From contig CAMPIO010000024.1 in NCBI GenBank assembly GCA_946886405.1, positions 1-40,502 of the forward strand: a stretch of 40,502 bases of DNA, written 5' to 3'. The notes under the pieces were generated by a model. That model searched no databases. It worked only from the letters and a program-made list of their open reading frames with translations, and was not told where the DNA came from. A program made the translations under genes and the position numbers. Each line of letters starts with the position of its first letter. The stretch's first letter is position 1. Shown one piece after another: positions 1 through 9,921 of the stretch. This stretch comes from an uncultured Pseudoxanthomonas sp. GTDB lineage: Bacteria > Pseudomonadota > Gammaproteobacteria > Xanthomonadales > Xanthomonadaceae.

Positions 1-987
1 CGCATGCACCGAGTCCGCGATGCGTCGCGCCAGTGCCAGCAACTGCGTACCCGTGGCCTGCCCGTGGTTGACCAGTACGAGCGCGTGCGTAGCGGAGACG
101 CCGGCATCGCCATCGCGATGTCCCTTCCAGCCGCAGGCTTCGATCATCCACGCCGCCGACAACTTGCGGTTGTGCGCGGCATCGCCGCGGAACACGGGCA
201 GGGTGGGATAGTCGACCAGCAGCGCGTCAGCCTGGGCCTGCGAGACGATCGGATTCTTGAAGAAGCTGCCGGCGTTGCCGACCACGGCCGGGTCGGGCAG
301 CTTGCGCTGGCGGATGCGGATGACCGCGTCGCCCACGTCGCGCGCCGTCGGCGACGCGATGCCCATGGCGCCAAGTTCATCGCGAATGCCCGCGTAGTCC
401 AGCCGCAGGCAGGGCGTACGCGGCAGCAGGAATTCCACCGCCGTCACCAGATAGCGGTCGGCTGCGTGCTTGAACACGCTGTCGCGGTAGGCGAACGCGC
501 AGGCATCCCTGTCGAGTCGAACCCGTGTTCCGTCGTGTCGATCTAACGCTTCGACCACGTGGATGAACTCGCCCACTTCGGTGCCGTAGGCGCCGATGTT
601 CTGGATAGGCGACGCGCCGGCGGTGCCGGGAATCAGCGCCAGGTTTTCCAGGCCGCACAGACCCTGTTCCAATGTCCACATCACCAGCGGGTGCCAGGCG
701 ACGCCGGCATCGGCGCGCACGAGGGCATGGCCGCCATCGTCGGACAGCACGCGCAGGTCGTGCGTCGCCATCGCGATGACGGCGCCCGGCGCATCGCCGG
801 CAAACAACAGGTTGCTGCCACCGCCGATCACCAGCGCGTCGCTGCCGGTCACCTGCGGCAGGGCCAGCACGTCATCCAGCGCTGCAGCATCGTCGACCTC
901 GACCAGCCACGGCGCCCGTGCCGGCACGCCGAAGGTGGTGCGCTCGCGAAGCGAGGCGTTCGCGGTCACACGGTAGCCGGCGGTCAT
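1..987 (-). CDS. murB: UDP-N-acetylenolpyruvoylglucosamine reductase, 3' end cut by window
   Basis: MurB uses FAD and NADPH to reduce UDP-GlcNAc-enolpyruvate to UDP-MurNAc, the second committed step of cytoplasmic peptidoglycan precursor synthesis. Visible marks are TTFGVPA near the N-terminus, the FAD-binding [17 protein letters not shown], and [12 protein letters not shown] containing the catalytic serine (about residue 241). The frame stays open to base 1 and still matches the family there ([13 protein letters not shown]). The window holds 329 residues; the family is usually about 340-350, so only the extreme C-terminus is missing. The ATG at 987 overlaps the pyrD stop as ATGA, which implies translational coupling and a pyrD-murB operon. 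Identification is firm. Confidence 0.95.
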   Translation of the reverse strand, partial: MTAGYRVTANASLRERTTFGVPARAPWLVEVDDAAALDDVLALPQVTGSDALVIGGGSNLLFAGDAPGAVIAMATHDLRVLSDDGGHALVRADAGVAWHPLVMWTLEQGLCGLENLALIPGTAGASPIQNIGAYGTEVGEFIHVVEALDRHDGTRVRLDRDACAFAYRDSVFKHAADRYLVTAVEFLLPRTPCLRLDYAGIRDELGAMGIASPTARDVGDAVIRIRQRKLPDPAVVGNAGSFFKNPIVSQAQADALLVDYPTLPVFRGDAAHNRKLSAAWMIEACGWKGHRDGDAGVSATHALVLVNHGQATGTQLLALARRIADSVHA

Positions 988-2039
988 TCCGGGGCTACCG
1001 GGCCGCCACTGCGTGCTTCGCGGCGGCGGCGGATGGATTCCACGCACTCACGGATCAGGTCAGGTCCCCGGTACACGAGGCCCGTATAGCACTGCACCAG
1101 CGAGGCGCCGGCCGACATCTTCGCCACGGCGTCGGCCCCGGACAGGATGCCGCCCACGCCGATCAGCGGGATGCTGTGGGGCAGGCGCGTGCGCAACCGG
1201 CGCAACACCAGCGTGGCCTGGCCCATCAACGGCGCGCCTGAAAGTCCACCGGTCTCGCGCGCTTGCGGATGCTCCTGCACGCTCATGCGGGAAACGGTCG
1301 TGTTGGTGGCGATCACGCCATCGACCTGCATGTCGCCCAGCACGCGTGCGACGGCATCGATATCGCTGTCGGACAGGTCGGGCGCGATCTTCACCAGCAT
1401 GGGCACACGCTTGCCGTGCTGCGCGGCCAGGTCTTCCTGTGCCTCGCGCAAGGTGCCGATCAGTTGGCGCAGTGCCTGTTCTTCCTGCAGTTCGCGCAGG
1501 CCGGCGGTGTTCGGCGAGGAGATATTGACGGTAATGTAGTCCGCCAGCGGGTACACGCGCTCCAGGCAGTACAGGTAGTCGGACGCGGCACGCTCGTTGG
1601 ACGTGTCCTTGTTCTTGCCGATGTTGATGCCCAGCAGGCCACGATCACGGCGCGCGGCCTCCACGTTGCGGACCAGTGCGTCGACGCCATCGTTGTTGAA
1701 ACCCAGCCGGTTGATGACAGCCTGGTGTTGCGGCAGGCGGAACATGCGCGGTTTCGGATTGCCCACCTGCGGCTTGGGCGTCACGGTGCCGATTTCGACG
1801 AAGCCGAAGCCCAACGCGAACAGTGCGTCGATGTGCGTGCCGTTCTTGTCCATGCCGGCAGCCAGGCCGACCGGATTGGGGAACGTCAGGCCCATGAGCT
1901 TGGTGGGCATCGGCGTGATCGGGCGCGCCACCAGCGGCGTGGTACCGGTGCGGTAGGCCAGGTCGAGCGCCTTCAGGCCCATGCCATGGGCGGTTTCGGC
2001 ATCGAGGCCGAAGAGGAAAGGGCGGGCGAGCGAGTACAT
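984..2039 (-). CDS. pyrD: Dihydroorotate dehydrogenase (quinone), class 2
   Basis: PyrD oxidises dihydroorotate to orotate in pyrimidine synthesis. The class 2 enzyme is FMN-dependent, attached to the inner membrane, and passes electrons to quinone. The product is 351 residues, normal for class 2. Motifs include [46 protein letters not shown] around the catalytic serine, and ATNTT. The N-terminal [15 protein letters not shown] is the typical membrane-associating helix and fixes the start at 2039, although the frame extends further upstream. The stop overlaps the murB start by four bases. Confidence 0.96.
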   Translation of the reverse strand: MYSLARPFLFGLDAETAHGMGLKALDLAYRTGTTPLVARPITPMPTKLMGLTFPNPVGLAAGMDKNGTHIDALFALGFGFVEIGTVTPKPQVGNPKPRMFRLPQHQAVINRLGFNNDGVDALVRNVEAARRDRGLLGINIGKNKDTSNERAASDYLYCLERVYPLADYITVNISSPNTAGLRELQEEQALRQLIGTLREAQEDLAAQHGKRVPMLVKIAPDLSDSDIDAVARVLGDMQVDGVIATNTTVSRMSVQEHPQARETGGLSGAPLMGQATLVLRRLRTRLPHSIPLIGVGGILSGADAVAKMSAGASLVQCYTGLVYRGPDLIRECVESIRRRREARSGGPVAPE

Positions 2040-2053
2040 GGACGCGCGCGGAG

Positions 2054-2332
2054 TCAGTTCAACGTCGCCAGCCAGGCCATCCCGCCCAGGAACAGGAAGA
2101 TCACCGCAATGCCGATGACCCACAGCAGCGCCGACACCCAACCCAGGATCAGACCGCCGATGGCCAGGCCGTCGCCGTCCAGCGTGCCTGCACTGCGGCG
2201 GATCTCGGCGCGCGCCATGTGGCCGGTAATGATGGCCACGAGGGTGCCGATGAAGGGCAGCAGGGTCCAGCCGAGGATGCCGGAGACGAGGCTGGCGATG
2301 GCGAGGCTGCTGGTGCTGCGGGCTTGGTTCAT
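2054..2332 (-). CDS. DUF4190-type small membrane protein
   Basis: A 92-residue protein with two hydrophobic segments (about residues 10-37 and 56-88) separated by a short polar stretch containing [11 protein letters not shown]. The arrangement and the SGILGW...GHMA pattern are those of DUF4190 proteins, whose role is unknown. The start at 2332 is chosen because [16 protein letters not shown] is the normal beginning; the longer upstream frame is low-complexity. It ends 14 bases before pyrD on the same strand and may be cotranscribed, but nothing here links it functionally to pyrimidine synthesis. Confidence 0.8.
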   Translation of the reverse strand: MNQARSTSSLAIASLVSGILGWTLLPFIGTLVAIITGHMARAEIRRSAGTLDGDGLAIGGLILGWVSALLWVIGIAVIFLFLGGMAWLATLN

Positions 2333-2386
2333 CAGGGGCTCCGTGCAGGGGTCAGGGAGGCGCGATGGCGCTGGACCGGGCTGACG

Positions 2387-2416
2387 AAAAAAAGCGCCAC
2401 CCGGAAGGGGTGGCGC
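2387..2416 (-). terminator. Rho-independent terminator of the aldehyde dehydrogenase gene
   Basis: On the minus strand a perfect 9-bp stem, GCGCCACCC (2394-2402) with GGGTGGCGC (2408-2416), has a five-base loop and is followed by seven T (2387-2393). It lies 65 bases beyond the aldehyde dehydrogenase stop and separates that gene from the DUF4190-pyrD-murB group. Confidence 0.88.
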
Positions 2417-2480
2417 GATTATCCCAGATGCGGGCCCTTTCAGGGCAGCCGGCATGCGTGCATGCCGGTCGTGCAGCGGA

Positions 2481-4013
2481 TCAGAGATCGAACTTGATGC
2501 CCTGCGCCAGCGGCAGCGAGTCGGAGTAGTTGATCGTGTTGGTCTGGCGGCGCATGTAGACCTTCCATGCATCCGAGCCGGATTCGCGACCGCCGCCGGT
2601 TTCCTTCTCGCCACCGAACGCGCCGCCGATCTCGGCACCGCTGGTACCGATGTTGACGTTGGCGATGCCGCAGTCGCTGCCGGCCGCCGACAGGAACTGC
2701 TCGGCCGCCTTCAGGTTCTGGGTGAAGATCGACGACGACAGGCCCTGCGGCACGGCATTCTGCATGTCGATGGCCTCGTCCAGCGTCTTGAACTTCATCA
2801 CGTACAGGATCGGCGCGAAGGTTTCGTGCTGGACGACCTCGTCGGAATTCTTCAGGCCGGTGACGATGGCCGGCAGCACGAAGTTGCCCGGGCGATCGAT
2901 CGCGGTACCGCCGGTCTCGACGGTGCCGCCGCTGGCCTTGGCCTTGGCGATGGAGTCGAGGAACTGCTGGACGGCGCCCTGGCTGTTGAGCGGGCCCATC
3001 AGGTTGGTCGGGTCGGTCGGGTCGCCGATCTTTCCTTCCACCTGCTTGTACGCCTTGATCAGCGTGGCCAGCACGTTGTCGTAGATGGATTCGTGCACGA
3101 TCAGGCGGCGCGTGGTGGTGCAGCGCTGGCCGGCGGTGCCGACGGCGCCGAACACGATGCCGGGCACGGCCAGCTTCAGGTCGGCGGTGTCGTCCAGGAT
3201 GATGGCGTTGTTGCCGCCCAGTTCCAGCAGGCTGCGGCCCATGCGGCGCGCGACGCGCTCACCGACCGTGCGGCCGACCTGGGTGGAGCCGGTGAAGCTG
3301 ATCAGCGGGATGCGCTTGTCGTCGACGAACTGCTGCGCCAGCTCGACGCCGGCATCGTTGATCAGGAAGAAGATGTCCGGGAAGCCGCCGGCCTTCAGCG
3401 CCTCGTTGCAGATCTTCATGCTGGCGATCGCGGTCAGCGGCGTCTTGTTGGACGGCTTCCAGATGCAGATGTCGCCGCAGATCGCAGCGAGGAACGAATT
3501 CCACGCCCACACCGCGACCGGGAAGTTGAACGCGCTGATGATGCCGACCAGACCCAGCGGCTGGTACTGCTCGTACATGCGGTGGCCGGGGCGCTCGGAG
3601 TGCATGGTGTAGCCGTACAGCATGCGGCTCTGGCCCACGGCGAAGTCGGCGATGTCGATCATCTCCTGGACTTCGCCATCGCCCTCGGGCTTGCTCTTGC
3701 CCATTTCCAGCGCGACCAGCGAACCGAGCGCGTCCTTGTGCTTGCGCAGCGCTTCGCCGCACAGGCGCACGGCTTCGCCACGACGCGGGGCCGGCGTGGT
3801 GCGCCAGATCTTGAAGGCGGCCTGCGCGCGCGCCACGGTCTTCTCGTAGTCGGCCTGGCTGCTGGCATGGACCTCGGCGATCACCTCGTTCGTGGTCGGG
3901 TTGATCGACTGCAGCAGGCCGGCATCGTTGGTCGTGGACCACTCGCCGCTGCCGAGGTAGGTGCCCGAGTTGGTGTTGGCGAGGCCAAGGGCCTTGAGGA
4001 GGTCAGCAGACAT
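2481..4013 (-). CDS. Aldehyde dehydrogenase, ALDH7 (antiquitin/AmaB-like) type
   Basis: NAD-dependent aldehyde dehydrogenase of 510 residues. The general base is Glu264 in LLELGGNN and the catalytic thiol is Cys298 in [10 protein letters not shown], the normal 34-residue spacing. [19 protein letters not shown] and the GQRCTT(T/A)RRL signature are those of the ALDH7 branch. Its members oxidise alpha-aminoadipic semialdehyde/piperideine-6-carboxylate in lysine breakdown (AmaB in Pseudomonas). The substrate is therefore inferred, and no other lysine-catabolic gene is nearby. The start at 4013 has a GGAG about eight bases upstream and matches the family N-terminus. Monocistronic: its own terminator follows and a tRNA gene precedes it. 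Confidence 0.9.
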   Translation of the reverse strand: MSADLLKALGLANTNSGTYLGSGEWSTTNDAGLLQSINPTTNEVIAEVHASSQADYEKTVARAQAAFKIWRTTPAPRRGEAVRLCGEALRKHKDALGSLVALEMGKSKPEGDGEVQEMIDIADFAVGQSRMLYGYTMHSERPGHRMYEQYQPLGLVGIISAFNFPVAVWAWNSFLAAICGDICIWKPSNKTPLTAIASMKICNEALKAGGFPDIFFLINDAGVELAQQFVDDKRIPLISFTGSTQVGRTVGERVARRMGRSLLELGGNNAIILDDTADLKLAVPGIVFGAVGTAGQRCTTTRRLIVHESIYDNVLATLIKAYKQVEGKIGDPTDPTNLMGPLNSQGAVQQFLDSIAKAKASGGTVETGGTAIDRPGNFVLPAIVTGLKNSDEVVQHETFAPILYVMKFKTLDEAIDMQNAVPQGLSSSIFTQNLKAAEQFLSAAGSDCGIANVNIGTSGAEIGGAFGGEKETGGGRESGSDAWKVYMRRQTNTINYSDSLPLAQGIKFDL

Positions 4014-4252
4014 GGAAGCTCCAGGGAAGAATGCACGGGATGCCGCCGGGCCACGCGCGGCATCGAAAGGGGTGCGCGATTCTACCAGAGCGGGTGGGGC
4101 AGGTCGTACGTAAGCCCCTGTTTTTCCGGAGATTCCGGCGCGGCACGGGCTTGCGCGGAACGCCGAGGATTCCATGCCCGGCTTTGCTCGGATTGCCGAT
4201 GCGGCAACGGATCGCTCGTCGATTCGACGAGGTGCGCGCAACGATGGAGAGA

Positions 4253-4329
4253 TGGCGGCCCCGACACGATTCGAACGTGCGACCTTCCCCTTAGGAGGGG
4301 GACGCTCTATCCAGCTGAGCTACGGGGCC
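4253..4329 (-). tRNA. tRNA-Arg (anticodon CCT)
   Basis: A 77-base cloverleaf on the minus strand. The acceptor stem GGCCCCG pairs with CGGGGCC, the D arm contains GCTC...GAGC, and the anticodon stem TCCCC/GGGGA closes the loop CTCCTAA with anticodon CCT (reads AGG). The T arm has GTTCGAATC and the 3' CCA is encoded. Downstream on the same strand lies a 7-bp hairpin (4215-4231) without a T run. Confidence 0.95.
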
Positions 4330-4472
4330 AAGACGCTGGAAGGATAGCGCATGGTCGTGACGCCTCCCAAGACGTCCACCTAGCGAACGTTCGATGGCCG
4401 CTGGTTTCCGCGGTGGCGCATCCGGTGCGTTCTGCGATACACCTTGTCCGACGATGAAGACGGGGACGGCGC

Positions 4473-5615
4473 ATGCGGGGATGGGGAGCGGTCCTGTTGG
4501 TCCTGCTGCTGGTGGGGTGTTCCAAGCGTCCTGAGGGCATCCCCGCGCCGGCTCCCGGCTGGTTCGCGGGCTTCAAGGACGAATGTCCCGACCTGAGGGG
4601 CACTTACACCTTCCAGCATGCTGGCGGGAAGCGGCAACGATTCCTCGGAGAGGCCATGGAGCGCGCGCTCGACAAGGTGCCGGACCACTACGGGGTGTGG
4701 AGCATCGATGCCATCGACGATCAGCAGATCGTCCTCAGCAGCTGGAGCAGTACGGAAGATACGCACACGGCCTTCAAGGAGTGGCGTCGCGAAGAGCCTT
4801 ACCAGTACGCGCTGTGGGCCGGATCGCTGGTGGCGCGGCAGACGGTGGGTGGGCTGCGCCTGGAGCGTGACCCCCGCAAGGTGCGCGTCCCGCCGCCGAT
4901 GTTGACGCAGCAGCTGACCACCTCGATCAGCAACATGGCCTATACCTGCGAGAAAGGATGGGTGGTCTTCAGCGGTGACGAGATGCCGGATGTCGACCAC
5001 ATGGACCGCGGCGAAGTGAGGATGACGCGGGCCCAGGACGGTGGTTTGGTGGCCGTGACGCGTTACAAGGTCCGGCAGAGCTTTTCCATCTGGTGCGGCG
5101 ACGGCTGCAAACCCGACATCGATCTGGGGGAAGGCGAGCGCGAGTACTGGTGGCATGCCGCACCCGCGCCGGCCGCCGAGATCACGCCGATCGACTGGGC
5201 GAAGTGGGTGGCCAACGATGATCGGCCGCTGGCGGCGCGTGAGATGTATCAAGACGGCGTCTTCATGCCGTACCAGACCCAGGAGCAGCGGGATGCTCGC
5301 CTGCTGGCCAAGAAGTACCTCAGCGGGGCCATGGACGAGGTGCCGGTGCCCGCGCCCGACGCCAGCGTGGCGATGTGCGCACCCCTGACCCGGAAGCTCG
5401 GCGAGCAGGTGGCGGGATCGCTGGACATCACCCGCGTGCAATGCACCGCGCGGCGCTGCACGCTCGAAGGCCACGCCGACACGCGATCGCTGGTCTCCGA
5501 TGCCATGCGGGCGATGGACCACGGCGGCGTCAGGGGCGTGGACCTGGCGGCGCTCGAACAGACGCGCGAGGGGCAGCGCTTCGTCTTGAACGTGGACCAC
5601 GACTGCGCCGACTGA
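4473..5615 (+). CDS. Uncharacterised lipoprotein
   Basis: I do not recognise the family. The 380-residue product starts with a short charged N-terminus, a Leu/Val-rich segment and a lipobox ending LLLVGC (Cys16), so it is probably a lipoprotein; the next residue is Ser, which favours the outer membrane. The rest is soluble, rich in Trp, and has pairs of cysteines (WCGDGC, and CTARRC near the C-terminus) that could form disulfides in the periplasm. The GNAT gene starts 11 bases after its stop, so the two may be cotranscribed. Coding status is supported by the codon-position GC bias and by the clean lipoprotein start. Confidence 0.78.
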   Translation: MRGWGAVLLVLLLVGCSKRPEGIPAPAPGWFAGFKDECPDLRGTYTFQHAGGKRQRFLGEAMERALDKVPDHYGVWSIDAIDDQQIVLSSWSSTEDTHTAFKEWRREEPYQYALWAGSLVARQTVGGLRLERDPRKVRVPPPMLTQQLTTSISNMAYTCEKGWVVFSGDEMPDVDHMDRGEVRMTRAQDGGLVAVTRYKVRQSFSIWCGDGCKPDIDLGEGEREYWWHAAPAPAAEITPIDWAKWVANDDRPLAAREMYQDGVFMPYQTQEQRDARLLAKKYLSGAMDEVPVPAPDASVAMCAPLTRKLGEQVAGSLDITRVQCTARRCTLEGHADTRSLVSDAMRAMDHGGVRGVDLAALEQTREGQRFVLNVDHDCAD

Positions 5616-5626
5616 GCCTGGACGCC

Positions 5627-6082
5627 ATGGACCTCCGCCTCGACGACCTCCGCCATCCTGCCGTGATAGCGCTGCTGCAGGAGCACCTGGACTGGATGCG
5701 CCGCACCTCGCCGCCCGAAAGCGTGCATGCGCTCGACCTGGACGCGCTGCGGCAACCCGACATCGCCTTCTGGACGCTCTGGGACGGTGAGACGCTGACC
5801 GGGTGCGGTGCGCTGCGCGCACTGGACGCGACCCACGGCGAAGTGAAGTCGATGCGGACCGCGCAGACCCACCTGCGACGTGGTGTCGCTGCGACGATGC
5901 TCGATCACATCCTCGCCGAGGCGCGCAGGCGGGGGTATGCGCGCCTCAGTCTGGAAACCGGTTCGATGGCGTACTTCGCACCCGCGCATGCCCTGTATGC
6001 GCGTGCCGGTTTCCGTCCATGCGCGCCCTTCGGCGATTACGTCGAAGACCCGAACAGCGTCTTCATGACCCGTGCGCTGTAA
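5627..6082 (+). CDS. GNAT-family N-acetyltransferase (YsnE-like)
   Basis: A 151-residue single-domain acetyltransferase using acetyl-CoA. MDLRLDDLRHPAVIALLQEHL, SPPESVHALDLD, GCGALRALD and GEVKSMRT lead to the acetyl-CoA-binding motif A region LRRGVAATMLDHIL. LSLETGSMAYFAPAHALY and DPNSVFM follow. This pattern, as I remember it, is that of Bacillus subtilis YsnE and its relatives, whose physiological substrate is not settled. The start at 5627 gives the family N-terminus; the same frame is open further upstream but overlaps the lipoprotein gene. Confidence 0.88.
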   Translation: MDLRLDDLRHPAVIALLQEHLDWMRRTSPPESVHALDLDALRQPDIAFWTLWDGETLTGCGALRALDATHGEVKSMRTAQTHLRRGVAATMLDHILAEARRRGYARLSLETGSMAYFAPAHALYARAGFRPCAPFGDYVEDPNSVFMTRAL

Positions 6083-6094
6083 GGAAGGTGGATT

Positions 6095-6120
6095 GGTTTC
6101 AGTTGCATCCAACTGAAATC
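6095..6120. repeat. Dyad TTTCAGTTG-N4-CAACTGAAA
   Basis: Nine-base perfect arms (6097-6105 and 6110-6118), extended by a G-T and a G-C pair, lie just after the GNAT stop. Only a weak T-rich stretch follows (GGCTTTGTTG), so it may be a poor terminator or an operator for a dimeric regulator. A second short dyad, GTTGCG-T-CGCAAC, lies at 6130-6142, two bases before the TTGACA element. Confidence 0.5.
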
Positions 6121-6144
6121 ATTGGCTTTGTTGCGTCGCAACGC

Positions 6145-6173
6145 TTGACAGCCCCCCGGGGTGCCGTGTTTTT
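6145..6173 (+). promoter_or_regulatory. Candidate thr operon promoter
   Basis: A perfect TTGACA -35 hexamer (6145-6150) lies in the gap before thrA. No good -10 follows: at 17-base spacing the hexamer is GTTTTT. The position, before the leader ORF and after the GNAT gene, suits the thr operon promoter, but the call rests mainly on the -35 match. Confidence 0.35.
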
Positions 6174-6227
6174 CTTCCGGTCATGCGATCCCTTGCCCAC
6201 GCTCCTGCGGACACGATCCCGGCCCCG

Positions 6228-6323
6228 ATGCCGGCGTCGGCGCATGCGTGCGGTGGACGCACGACCCTGATTACGACCATTACCACCCTGACTCGTCGGG
6301 TGCGGCTGGTCGTGTTCGCGTAA
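6228..6323 (+). CDS. Putative thr operon leader peptide (Thr/Ile-rich)
   Basis: A small ORF of 31 codons whose second half reads TTLITTITTLTRR, then VRLVVFA and TAA. Six Thr and two Ile codons within eleven residues is the arrangement of the E. coli thrL leader. There, stalling on scarce threonyl- or isoleucyl-tRNA controls transcription of thrABC. The next genes downstream are thrA, thrB and thrC. The start is uncertain: ATG at 6228 is the nearest in frame, ATG at 6183 is also in frame with no stop between (46 codons), and neither has a clear ribosome-binding site. The Thr/Ile run and its stop are not in doubt. Confidence 0.75.
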   Translation: MPASAHACGGRTTLITTITTLTRRVRLVVFA

Positions 6324-6344
6324 TCCGCAAACCACGGCCCCGCA

Positions 6345-6404
6345 CCCGGATCAGGATGCAGGGCTTTCCGACTTCCTGATGCGTGCCGGGCCTCCTACCC
6401 GAGG
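6345..6404 (+). promoter_or_regulatory. Possible thr attenuator hairpins
   Basis: After the leader stop, ATCAGGA (6350-6356) pairs perfectly with TCCTGAT (6374-6380). Outer arms CCCGG (6345-6349) and CCGGG (6386-6390) can extend the stem across a five-base bulge. An alternative hairpin pairs CGGG (6387-6390) with CCCG (6398-6401), or CCTC with GAGG (6401-6404). The last option would hide the GAGG upstream of the thrA start at 6415. No T run follows, so this is not a classical intrinsic terminator; control by Rho or by sequestering the thrA ribosome-binding site is possible. Confidence 0.4.
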
Positions 6405-6414
6405 TTCCTGACCC

Positions 6415-8907
6415 ATGTCGTCCCGCAACGCCGAAGTCTCACAGCCCAAACCGCGCACTGTCGTCCACAAGTTCGGCGGCACGTCCGTCGCCGACGCCGA
6501 CCGTTACCGCCACGTGGCGCAACTGCTGCTGGCGCGCGACGAAGACGTGCAGGTCACCGTGGTGTCGGCGATGAAGGGCGTCACCGACGCCTTGATCGAG
6601 CTGTGCGAACTGGCCGCGGCGAATCGCCCGGAGTGGCATGAAGCCTGGCACGCCTTGCGCGCGCGCCACCGCGGAGCCGCCGTCGCGTTGCTCGGCGAGG
6701 CCTCCGGGCCGGTGATCGAATGGGTTGACGAGCGCTTCGCCCGGCTCGAGGAGATCCTCAACGCGCTGATCGTCATCGGCGGGCTGCCGGAACTCGTGCT
6801 GCAGCGCGTGCAGGGGCTGGGTGAAGTGTGTTCGGCGCGCCTGCTCGGCGAATACCTGTCCTTGCAGGGCGAAGACTGTGCCGTGCTGGACGCGCGCGAT
6901 GTGCTGCGGGTGGACCACGGCGAACTCGGTGTGGTGGTCGACTGGGAGACCAGCGCGCAGCGACTCGCAGCGTGGCAGGCGGCGCACCCGCAGCGCCGCG
7001 TGGTGGCCACGGGGTTTGTCGCGCGTGACCGCGAAGGCCGCTTCACCACCTTGGGCCGCAACGGCAGCGATTACTCCGGCGCCATCTTCGCCGCGCTCTA
7101 CGACGCTGCGGAACTGCACATCTGGACGGACGTGGACGGCGTGCTGTCGGCCGATCCGCGCGTCGTGCCGGAAGCCGTGCAATTGGGTGCGCTGAGCTAC
7201 GACGAAGCCTGCGAACTGGCGTACTTCGGCGCCAAGGTCGTGCATCCGCAGACCATGTCGCCGGCGATGGAGCGTGGCCTGCCCATCATCATTCGTAACA
7301 CCTTCCACCCGGAGCATCCCGGCACGCGCATCACCGCCGAGCGCGATGCGGTAGGCCCTGTGAAGGGACTGACGCTGAGCGCCGACCTGGCATTGCTGAA
7401 CCTGGAAGGCACGGGACTGATCGGCGTCCCCGGCACGGCGGAGCGCGTGTTCGCGGCATTGCGCAACGCCCACGTGTCGGTGGTGATGATCTCGCAGGGC
7501 TCGTCCGAGCATTCGATCTGTTGCGTGGTCAGGGCCAGCGAGGCAGGCAAAGGGCAGGCGGCGCTGCTGGATGCCTTCGCCCATGAGCTGGACACCCGGC
7601 AGATCCAGCGCGTGCAGCGGCGCGATGGTGTCAGCGTGCTGGCGGCGGTCGGCGACGGCATGGCGGGCACGCCAGGCGTGTCGGCGCGCCTGTTCGGCGC
7701 GCTGGGGCGGGCCCAGGTCAACATCCTGGCGATCGCGCAGGGCTCGTCCGAGCGCAACATTTCGGTAGCGATCGACAGTGCCGACGCGACCAAGGCACTG
7801 CGCGCCGCGCACGCCGGCTTCTGGCTGTCGCCGCAGACCTTTGCGGTGGGCGTGATCGGGCCGGGCAACGTCGGAGGCGCGCTGATCGAGCAGTTGCGCG
7901 CAGCGCAGCCGCAGTTGCTGGGCAAGGCGAATGTGGACCTGCGCCTGCGCGCCATCGCATCGAGCAAGCGCATGCTGCTGGACGAACGCAGCATCGGCGC
8001 CGACTGGCGCGCGCGCTTCGAGGCCAGCCCGCAGCCTGCCGATCTGGAGCGCTTCACCCAGCACCTGCTGGCCGCGCATATGCCGCATGCGGTGATCGTG
8101 GACTGCAGCGCCAGCCCGGCAGTCGCGGACCGTTATGCCGAGTGGCTGGCCGCCGGCATCCACGTGATAACACCGAACAAGCAGGCCGGTGCCGGTCCGC
8201 TCGCGCGCTACCACGCGATCCGCGATGCCGCCTCCGCCAGCGGTGCACGGTTCCGCTACGAAGCGACGGTGGGTGCTGGCCTGCCGGTGATCTCGACACT
8301 GCGCGATCTGGTCGATACCGGCGACACGGTGGTCTCGGTGGAGGGGATCTTCTCAGGCACGCTGGCGTGGCTGTTCAACAAGTTCGACGGCAGCGTGCCG
8401 TTCTCGCAGTTGGTCACCGAAGCGCGGGGCCTGGGCTACACCGAGCCCGATCCGCGCGATGACCTGTCCGGTACCGACGTCGCGCGCAAGCTGGTGATCC
8501 TGGCGCGCGAAGCAGGCCGCGAACTGGCGCTGGAGGACGTGCAGGTCGAAAGCCTGGTGCCGGAAGCGCTGCGGCAGGCCAGTGTGGACGATTTCATGGC
8601 CCGACTGGAGGAGGTGGATGCCGATTTCGGTGCACGCATCAACAAGGCACGCGCAGCCGGCAACGTGCTGCGTTATGTCGCGCGGCTCGACCAGCAGGGC
8701 CATGCAAGCGTGGGGCTGGTGGAACTGCCGGCTACCCACGCGTTCGGCAACCTGCGCCTGACCGACAACATCGTGCAGTTCACCACGCGCCGTTACTGCG
8801 ACAATCCGCTGATCGTGCAGGGGCCGGGCGCAGGCCCGGAAGTCACCGCAGCCGGCGTTTTCGCCGACGTGCTGCGCGTGGCGGCGGGGCAGGGCGCGAA
8901 GCTGTGA
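6415..8907 (+). CDS. thrA: Bifunctional aspartokinase / homoserine dehydrogenase I
   Basis: The enzyme catalyses the first and third steps of the aspartate-to-threonine pathway in the cytoplasm: phosphorylation of aspartate, and NAD(P)H reduction of aspartate semialdehyde to homoserine. The 830 residues match the usual ThrA length (E. coli 820). The kinase domain starts with KFGGTSVAD (residues 19-27) and contains RNGSDYSG near 215. ACT-type regulatory repeats follow ([28 protein letters not shown]). The dehydrogenase Rossmann motif [16 protein letters not shown] begins near 480, with TPNKQA and EGIFSGTL further on. First gene of thrABC, behind a Thr/Ile leader. Threonine feedback through the ACT repeats is expected from the family. 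Confidence 0.97.
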   Translation: MSSRNAEVSQPKPRTVVHKFGGTSVADADRYRHVAQLLLARDEDVQVTVVSAMKGVTDALIELCELAAANRPEWHEAWHALRARHRGAAVALLGEASGPVIEWVDERFARLEEILNALIVIGGLPELVLQRVQGLGEVCSARLLGEYLSLQGEDCAVLDARDVLRVDHGELGVVVDWETSAQRLAAWQAAHPQRRVVATGFVARDREGRFTTLGRNGSDYSGAIFAALYDAAELHIWTDVDGVLSADPRVVPEAVQLGALSYDEACELAYFGAKVVHPQTMSPAMERGLPIIIRNTFHPEHPGTRITAERDAVGPVKGLTLSADLALLNLEGTGLIGVPGTAERVFAALRNAHVSVVMISQGSSEHSICCVVRASEAGKGQAALLDAFAHELDTRQIQRVQRRDGVSVLAAVGDGMAGTPGVSARLFGALGRAQVNILAIAQGSSERNISVAIDSADATKALRAAHAGFWLSPQTFAVGVIGPGNVGGALIEQLRAAQPQLLGKANVDLRLRAIASSKRMLLDERSIGADWRARFEASPQPADLERFTQHLLAAHMPHAVIVDCSASPAVADRYAEWLAAGIHVITPNKQAGAGPLARYHAIRDAASASGARFRYEATVGAGLPVISTLRDLVDTGDTVVSVEGIFSGTLAWLFNKFDGSVPFSQLVTEARGLGYTEPDPRDDLSGTDVARKLVILAREAGRELALEDVQVESLVPEALRQASVDDFMARLEEVDADFGARINKARAAGNVLRYVARLDQQGHASVGLVELPATHAFGNLRLTDNIVQFTTRRYCDNPLIVQGPGAGPEVTAAGVFADVLRVAAGQGAKL

Positions 8908-8938
8908 CGCATCCGGGGACGAACGAGATGGAGTGGGC

Positions 8939-9868
8939 ATGAGGCAGCAGGCAAGTGCGTTTTCGCCGGCATCGGTGGGCAACGTCGGCGTGGGGTTCGA
9001 CATCCTGGGTCATGTGATCGAAGGCGTCGGCGACACGGTGACCGTGCGCCGGACGGCATCGCTGGACGTGCGCATCGCCGCCATCCGCGGCGCCACCGTG
9101 GACCTGCCGCTGGACGCGCCGGGCAATACGGCTGGCGCAGCGTTGATCTCGCTGCGCGATGCCTTGGCGTTGCCGTTCGGGTTCGACGTGGAGATCGACA
9201 AGGGCATTCCGCTGGGCTCCGGCATGGGCGGTTCCGCCGCGTCGTGCGTCGCTGCGCTTGTCGCAGCCAACGCACTGCTCGACGTGCCGCTGACGCGCGA
9301 GCAGCTGTACCCGCATGCGCTGGTCGGCGAGGCGGTCGCCAGCGGAGGCAGGCACGGCGACAACCTCGGCCCGATGCTGCTGGGCGGCCTGGTGCTGTCC
9401 ACGGCCGACCGCTTGGTGCGCGTGCCTGTGCCGGAGCATTGGCACAGCGTGCTCGTGCACCCGGATGCGATCCTGGAGACGCGCCGCGCGCGCGCCGCGT
9501 TGCAGGGCGCGTACGAGCTGAAGGACTTCGTGGCGCAGAGCGCGAACCTTGCACTGGTGCTCGCCGGCTGCCATGCCGGTGATGCCGGGCTGGTGCGCGA
9601 AGGCCTGCGCGATGTGCTGGTCGAACCTCGCCGCGCGCCGTTGATCGTCGGCTTCGATGCGGCGAAACAGGCGGCGCTGGAGGCCGGCGCGATGGGGGCA
9701 AGCATCTCCGGCGCCGGCCCCAGTGTGTTCGCCTGGTTCGAGTCGCGCGGCGAAGCGGAAGCCGCGGCACCTGCCGTGCAGGCAGCCTTCGCGGCCGCGG
9801 GCTTCGACAGCCAGGCCTGGGTGTCGCCGATCAACGCGACCGGCGCGGAACTGCTCCCTTCCAACTGA
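8939..9868 (+). CDS. thrB: Homoserine kinase (GHMP family)
   Basis: ThrB phosphorylates homoserine with ATP to O-phosphohomoserine, the substrate of ThrC. The product is 309 residues. The N-terminal [17 protein letters not shown] is the family substrate-binding stretch, the GHMP ATP-binding motif [13 protein letters not shown] lies near residues 90-102, and [14 protein letters not shown] is the C-terminal motif 3. ATG at 8939 is preferred to the in-frame GTG at 8933 because GGAG lies five bases before it. It begins 31 bases after thrA. Confidence 0.96.
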   Translation: MRQQASAFSPASVGNVGVGFDILGHVIEGVGDTVTVRRTASLDVRIAAIRGATVDLPLDAPGNTAGAALISLRDALALPFGFDVEIDKGIPLGSGMGGSAASCVAALVAANALLDVPLTREQLYPHALVGEAVASGGRHGDNLGPMLLGGLVLSTADRLVRVPVPEHWHSVLVHPDAILETRRARAALQGAYELKDFVAQSANLALVLAGCHAGDAGLVREGLRDVLVEPRRAPLIVGFDAAKQAALEAGAMGASISGAGPSVFAWFESRGEAEAAAPAVQAAFAAAGFDSQAWVSPINATGAELLPSN

Positions 9869-9921
9869 ACTTCCCTTCCGGCGGCCGCGCTGCGTGCGTG
9901 GCGCTTTCCTGACGACAGACC

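Noticed and set aside
4215..4231. A terminator for tRNA-Arg formed by CTCGTCG/CGACGAG
   Set aside because: The stem is short with a three-base loop and no T run follows on the minus strand.
2454..4457. A 667-codon open frame on the plus strand opposite the ALDH7 gene, continuing through tRNA-Arg
   Set aside because: It reads through the tRNA gene and has no recognisable domain; the aldehyde dehydrogenase on the minus strand has all catalytic residues.
6342..6404. A classical Rho-independent attenuator before thrA
   Set aside because: Hairpins can be drawn, but none is followed by a T run. I kept them only as possible attenuator structures of another kind.
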